From: Athripsodes cinereus
Lineage: Eukaryota; Arthropoda; Insecta; Trichoptera; Leptoceridae
Direction: 5' to 3'
Assembly: GCA_947579605.1 (NCBI GenBank)
Contig: OX388305.1
Span: forward strand, 23,511,542-23,575,541
DNA: 64,000 nt
Shown here: one piece after another, positions 59,527 to 64,000 of the stretch
Layout of the letters: the number at the start of each line of letters is the position of its first letter
Numbering within the stretch: position 1 is the first letter of the stretch
Made by a program: the position numbers and the translations under genes
Notes under the pieces: generated by a model
What the model was told of the DNA's origin: nothing
The model's database searches: none
The model's input: only the letters and a program-made list of their open reading frames with translations

Positions 59527-59708
59527 TACCATACCATACCATCACGGCATATCCCACAAGTGGGGTAGCCAGCAGATCAGCTGCATGTAAGAAACATGCA
59601 AACTGTCCTCTTCGTGCCAATATAAAATCAAGACATTCAGGATGGGTGGCGAGCCTCATCGCTGAATTTAAGAAGTAAAATGTCTTAATTTTTTCGAACA
59701 CCTGCCTA
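59527..59708 (-). repeat. S1 SINE-like copy with ATGGT tail
   Basis: The plus strand reads ACCATACCATACCATCACGG, CATATCCCACAAGTGGGGTA, AGCAGATCAGCTGCATGTAA and AAATCAAGACATTCAGGATG, then CGAACACCTGCC. It is very close to the 12412 copy. The tail unit here is ATGGT, so tail sequence varies among copies. Confidence 0.9.
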
Positions 59709-59793
59709 CATAAAACACCCACATAAAAACATTGATAAAAATAATCTTAATGTACTCGAAAAACATTGGAATAAGTAACAAGGCAAATTTTGT

Positions 59794-59858
59794 ATCGTTT
59801 ATGTACTACAAAATAAATCGTTTATGTACTACAAAATAAATCGTTTATGTACTAATAT
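59794..59858. repeat. 23-bp tandem repeat, three units
   Basis: ATCGTTTATGTACTACAAAA starts at 59794, 59817 and 59840, period 23 bp. The third unit is truncated after TACTA. Confidence 0.95.
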
Positions 59859-60289
59859 TTTATTAAATTTTATTTCATAAGAGCTGACATGCTTTCATGA
59901 AATAAAAAGATGTAAATTTTATATTTGTATTTAATGCTATACAATTTCGCTTAAATGAACCAGAAATACCATAAAAATCTATATTTAGGGTCCAGTTCCA
60001 GTTACTTACATGTAAAATGTAAGTTATTTTTGATGTTATGTTCTTACTTCCTAATAAAATTATCTCCTGTATATGGAAGGAGCAATAAAAAAATTCATTA
60101 ACTTTTGAATAGGGAACATGCATGTGTGAGGAATATGAATAAATGTTATCAATTCATATTAATAAATATACGCTGATCACGAATATCCTAATAAGAAACC
60201 ATAAAATAAAACTTTTCATTCATTATTTTCATTTTAAAAATCCATATTTTCTGTTATTGAATTAGTCCGGTGTGACGTCGCTAGGCGCT

Positions 60290-60985
60290 ATTTTGTATTG
60301 CCAGACATTTCACTCTTAGTACTGTTTGTAGCGCCTGATATTGTCAAACACTGCTCCGCCACGAGTGAACCTTTTTGCGGCGAAGTGTGAAAATTGCTTT
60401 TTTAAATGGTGATAAAAACCTTAAAAATGCACATTTAAAAATATAAAAAGTACCATAATTTTTCTAATTTTCTGTACTATTTTTTGGGTTGAAAATTTTT
60501 TTTTGTGAAAGTTCCCCATTGGTATGAAACTATTCATTTACAAATAGTTTGCATATCAGATTTTTTTGTTTAATTAATAGGTTGTTTGTAACACAAAAAC
60601 ATGGCACACCTTTATTTACAGCAAATGTCTCATAATTCTCACCTATGATTTCTTACATATCATTATTACTTTTTAAGTGTACCGAAAATAATAATATAAT
60701 GATAAACAAAACTGAACACACATAGAATAAGAACTAAAAATGAAGATGTTTCTGAACGTACCTATTTAACAAAATAACTAGCTGTAAACACGTCTTCGGT
60801 CTGGAAATAGTCGTCAGATCAATCAACAGGTACACTTAAAAAAAATTACAATATGTTAAAAAAAAGATCGAAAATTATGTTTATCCTCCACTCAAATTAT
60901 AACAAAAAACTCCACAAATAACGTTAGTAAATTAGAAAGGTGGGTTGGTACATATTATCTCAAAATATTTTTTCTTCTGATGTAG
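60290..60985 (+). promoter_or_regulatory. RpSA: Putative RpSA promoter, 5'TOP leader and 5' UTR intron
   Basis: At 60240-60410 the DNA is less AT-rich than around it and contains TGACGTCG, TAGCGCC, CTCCGCC and then CCTTTTTGCGGCG at 60370. A C followed by a pyrimidine run at the transcription start (5'TOP) is the usual mark of ribosomal protein mRNAs. No intron-free leader joins it to the ATG 680 bp downstream. A possible donor is GTGATA at 60409. A good acceptor is TTTTTTCTTCTGATGTAG at 60985, or GCTCCCAG at 61011. These splice choices are inferences; the TOP and acceptor are the stronger parts. Confidence 0.4.
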
Positions 60986-61055
60986 AGTTTTGGAATTTAG
61001 TCCGCTCCCAGTGGCATTTAAACGCGTTACATCGTAACTCATTGTAAACGTAACA

Positions 61056-61955
61056 ATGTCGGGAGGGCAAGACGTGCTCGCATTGCGAGAGGATGATGTC
61101 ACCAAGATGTTGGCTGCCACCACACACTTGGGATCAGATAATGTTAACTTCCAGATGGAGCAGTATGTGTACAAGCGTCGTTCAGATGGTATCCACGTAA
61201 TCAACCTTCGCCGTACCTGGGAGAAGCTTCTTCTGGCTGCTAGAGCTATTGCAGCTATCGAACATCCAGCTGAAGTGTTTGCCATCTCTTCCAGGTCCTT
61301 TGGACAAAGAGCTGTACTCAAGTACAGCTCATACACCGGAGCTACACCCATTGCTGGGCGTTTCACTCCTGCTGCATTCACCAATCAGGTTCAAGCCGCT
61401 TTCCGTGAGCCTCGTCTGTTGATCGTAACAGATCCCCGCACTGACCACCAACCCGTTACTGAAGCTTCTTATGTCAACATTCCTGTGATAGCCTTCTGCA
61501 ACACAGATGCTCCACTCCGCTTTGTGGATATAGCCATTCCATGCAACACTAAGTCATCTCACTCAGCTGGTCTGATGTGGTGGATGTTGGCTCGTGAAGT
61601 TCTTCGTCTGCATGGTGCCATCCCCCGTGAGGGCCGCTGGGACGTAGTGGTGGACCTGTTCTTCTACAGAGATCCTGATGAGTCTGAGAAGGAAGAACAA
61701 CAGAGCAAGGAAATCATCCCTGTGAAGGCAGAGGTGGGGGCTACTACCGCACCTGGTGTAGTAGCAGCTGAAGAGACCTGGGCTGAGGGAGATGCCCCGC
61801 AAACTTGGAATGAGGAGGCTGCTCCCATCCCAGATGCTAATGTCATCCCTGAAGTAGATGTGAACCCCAAAGTTACTGAAGACTGGAGTGTTGGAGCCGT
61901 GTCACATGGAGCCCCTACGCAATGGGCAGCTGCTCCCAATGACTGGTCCTCATAA
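61056..61955 (+). CDS. RpSA: 40S ribosomal protein SA (uS2), laminin-receptor homologue
   Basis: The 299-residue protein is full length for insect RpSA/stubarista. It sits on the 40S subunit near the mRNA exit side, and in the family is needed for late 18S rRNA processing. Seen: the ATG in context AACAATGTCG; a uS2 domain at about residues 9-207 with [17 protein letters not shown], the TPGTF-like loop replaced by [27 protein letters not shown] and [12 protein letters not shown]. Residues 161-180 contain IPCNTK and [16 protein letters not shown], equivalent to the laminin-binding peptide G region of vertebrates. The acidic tail (about 210-299) has the family's repeated tryptophans: ETWAEG, QTWNEE, EDWSVG, TQWAAA and NDWSS. 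The coding region has no intron, no stop and no frameshift. Its codons are much more GC-rich than the flanks, as in highly expressed genes. Neighbours are all transposon remnants. It could be the native gene with only a UTR intron, or an old functional retrocopy. The antisense frames over it are shadows. Confidence 0.97.
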   Translation: MSGGQDVLALREDDVTKMLAATTHLGSDNVNFQMEQYVYKRRSDGIHVINLRRTWEKLLLAARAIAAIEHPAEVFAISSRSFGQRAVLKYSSYTGATPIAGRFTPAAFTNQVQAAFREPRLLIVTDPRTDHQPVTEASYVNIPVIAFCNTDAPLRFVDIAIPCNTKSSHSAGLMWWMLAREVLRLHGAIPREGRWDVVVDLFFYRDPDESEKEEQQSKEIIPVKAEVGATTAPGVVAAEETWAEGDAPQTWNEEAAPIPDANVIPEVDVNPKVTEDWSVGAVSHGAPTQWAAAPNDWSS

Positions 61956-62680
61956 GTGGTGACACTTGTACAGTGTAACTTCAAACATGTGAAACAACAT
62001 GACGTGAAACAATAGACGTAGTCCTGATAGAGGACACCTCGTGGTTATGCAATAACGTAGGTACACCTAAACGACTGAACCAGAGTGAGGCGTGTCGACA
62101 AACTTTTCTGACTGGTGCAGGTCAGGCAGTGCTTTGAAAACTAACGTTCACGATCCCGATATGCCACACAAATAATAAGTATCAAAGAATGCAGTTTTCA
62201 TAGAGGGCATCTGTTTCTCTGTCACTTGTTACATAAACATGTCTATAGAGAAATATAAACATACTTACATTCAAAAACAAAAATCATCTCAAATAAGTAT
62301 TTATCAAATTTGCTTCTTAAGTTTTTATCGCCAGTAGTAATTTTTTGTCGCAGTAGTCAATCAATTAGGAATTAATGGTAATATGTACTTTGTTTGTTTT
62401 CCTTTTAGTGGAATTACATCGCATTAATGTCAAAAGAATAACTATATATTACTATGTACTAATTTATTGTTTGTCTAAGTCTAAATACATAGCATAACAT
62501 GATTGGTAATTTCAAAGTGCCGCCTGCCGCTTTATAGTGTGAATTATTGTGTAAACAAATACATACGATGATTAGTCGAGGCATTATTACTGATGGTTGT
62601 AGATACGCATTTACTCAATTTTGTTTCGTTCATTGTGGAACCAAGATATCGTCATCTTTTTCATCTTCAACTATTTTTTA
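61956..62680 (+). other. RpSA 3' flank
   Basis: The first ~200 bp after the stop are less AT-rich (GAGGACACCTCGTGG, GAGTGAGGCGTGTCGAC) and likely include the 3' UTR. I found no AATAAA hexamer by eye up to about 62500 and no long poly(A) run. The polyadenylation site is therefore not assigned. Confidence 0.4.
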
Positions 62681-62689
62681 GTCTATCTT

Positions 62690-63330
62690 GAACATTGATT
62701 CATCAGCATTAATTTTCAGTCCCATTGAGGGTATTTACCTTTGATAATCGAATACATAGTTGCAACGTATGCTGATTGCGAGCTACTGTCGTCAAATCAT
62801 CTATATAACCAAAGATCTTATATCTCTCTAGTTTCAATCCTGTTGATTGGTTTGCAGCCGAGCCCTGCATCTTAACAGGACTTCCATCGCGTTCTATCCT
62901 TTGCGACCCTCTTGAACAGGTCTTTGAAGTATTCTCGGCATGGAAGCCTCCTGTGATTTGTCCCCTTAGTCATCTCTTGTTTTATTTCTTGAAGAAGGTT
63001 TTTGTCATGCATTTTATGTCCAATCCATCTGGCGCGTCTTTCTCAAATTATTTTGAGCAGGTGCCTTCCTCTTTTGATTCTATTGAGAACTTCGTCATTT
63101 GAGACACTTGAGATTTGGTCCTTCCAGGATATTATAAAAATTTCATTCGCTAAAATAATATTAGAAACACTGGAATGAGTAGGACTCCCTGTCTTAAACC
63201 TGTCTCGACTGTGGACTCCTGCTGTCTATCCCTTATATGATTCTTCACACCCTTTCTGTCTTTGGTATGTAGTATTCACTTCCTTCAAGTGATTTTTCTT
63301 GCATCATCCGACCATTTAGCACTAGCTTGA
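62690..63330 (-). pseudogene. LINE-K reverse transcriptase remnant, scrambled
   Basis: Minus-strand pieces in several frames are recognisable as a non-LTR reverse transcriptase. They are DRFKTGSPTHSSVSNIILAN (from about 63225, the RQGxPLSxxLFN-type motif), VSNDEVLNRIKRGRHLLK, ERRARWIGHKMHDKNLLQE and LFKRVAKDRTRWKS (63120-62870, the carboxyl region), then FGYIDDLTTVARNQ with the catalytic-box equivalent YIDD and GLKINADES (62830-62690). In an intact element the YIDD and KIN blocks come before the VSNDEVL block, so the remnant is rearranged as well as broken. It cannot be active. Confidence 0.72.
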
Positions 63331-63334
63331 GGTC

Positions 63335-64000
63335 TTTCAAAACTTATCCTGCCTATTCTCACTTGGCACACCCTAATTTATTTTATTCACTTTGTAGTAT
63401 CAGAGCACCTGACAGCAACATAACTTAACCTGGCTACAATACATCTCACCTTGAGTATAATACATTTCGTGATTTAGTTATTAGTTTATTGCACGTTCAT
63501 AGTCTGATTCAATGTTTTTAAGTTTCTGAAAAATATAATTTAAGACTTTTAAAATTATAACTTAATTTCATTTAAGTTTGCGAGCTCCAAACAAATTCGT
63601 CTTTTTGAACCATTTTAAGTTCATCTAGGAATCAAAATATTTTACTTTTTAATTTTTCACTCTTAATCTCAGGCATGCTAGCGACAATATTATTCCTTCA
63701 TTTTCTGATCATCTAGTCAATAGCCTTCCAACAGATTTCCTTACAAATTGATTAGCCTTTTTTCACTAATTAAAAATTTCTATTGCCTATATTCATTTAT
63801 ATACATTGTATTGTATTTAAATATCATAAATTAAAATGAATTGATCATATCAAAAAAACAGCTGAAGTGTATAATACCGATTTCACGGCAGGCTTACCTT
63901 GATTGATGGAATTCCCGCAAATATATGAACAATATAAATTATATCGTATCACAATCCAAATTCAAATTTGTTTAATTTTTATCCAACAATTGAATCCCAT
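63335..64000. other. AT-rich non-coding end of window
   Basis: No gene or named repeat was seen. Confidence 0.5.

Noticed and set aside
60932..61984. Minus-strand frames of 150, 79 and 106 residues opposite RpSA
   Set aside because: They lie antisense to a strongly biased, conserved coding region and have no motif; long antisense frames are expected there.

Overview
This 64-kb window is AT-rich animal nuclear DNA, most likely from a moth or butterfly. The grounds are an insect-type ribosomal protein SA gene, frequent GTAGGTA/TACCTAC words, and many short non-LTR retrotransposon (LINE) and SINE fragments of types I associate with lepidopteran genomes. The order is recalled family knowledge, not a search result. 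No CRISPR array, operon or bacterial gene organisation is present. Nearly all short ORFs are chance frames in AT-rich DNA or pieces of transposons.

Only one gene is certain: an intact, uninterrupted RpSA (40S ribosomal protein uS2, stubarista) at 61056-61955 on the + strand. It probably has a 5'TOP-like leader near 60370 and one intron in the 5' UTR. Two weaker gene candidates exist. One is a spliced minus-strand locus at 21.8-23.6 kb that ends in a Mutator-like (MULE) transposase fragment. The other is a perfect RFX/X-box site at 27983 followed by a small ATG exon with a consensus donor at 28088-28158.

The rest is repeats, for which I use local names. S1 is a ~240-bp SINE-like family with about twenty copies; its 3' end is related to that of LINE-R. 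S2 is a tRNA-derived SINE whose 3' part carries TTGGGACTAGCTCG. S3 is a tRNA-derived SINE with a poly(A) tail, present in three near-identical copies. LINE-R is RTE-like (motifs VERM and NRRACM). LINE-H has motifs HVLRM and CSREER. LINE-C is CR1-like with a (AAGT)n tail. LINE-D, LINE-J and LINE-K are other non-LTR carboxyl-terminal remnants. Most are 5'-truncated and broken.

Layout: 0-9 kb holds old S1 and LINE pieces and a 107-bp tandem repeat. 9-15 kb holds two LINE-H insertions (one with a clean target duplication, one with a twin-priming inversion), a large perfect hairpin and a 70-bp tandem repeat. 16-22 kb is a nest of S2, LINE-R and S1 with a BABAB array of ~794-bp period. 22-36 kb has the two gene candidates, a MITE and LINE fragments. 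36-60 kb is sparse, with microsatellites, SINEs, a Penelope-like tail and a second MITE. 60-64 kb has RpSA and a scrambled LINE-K remnant.
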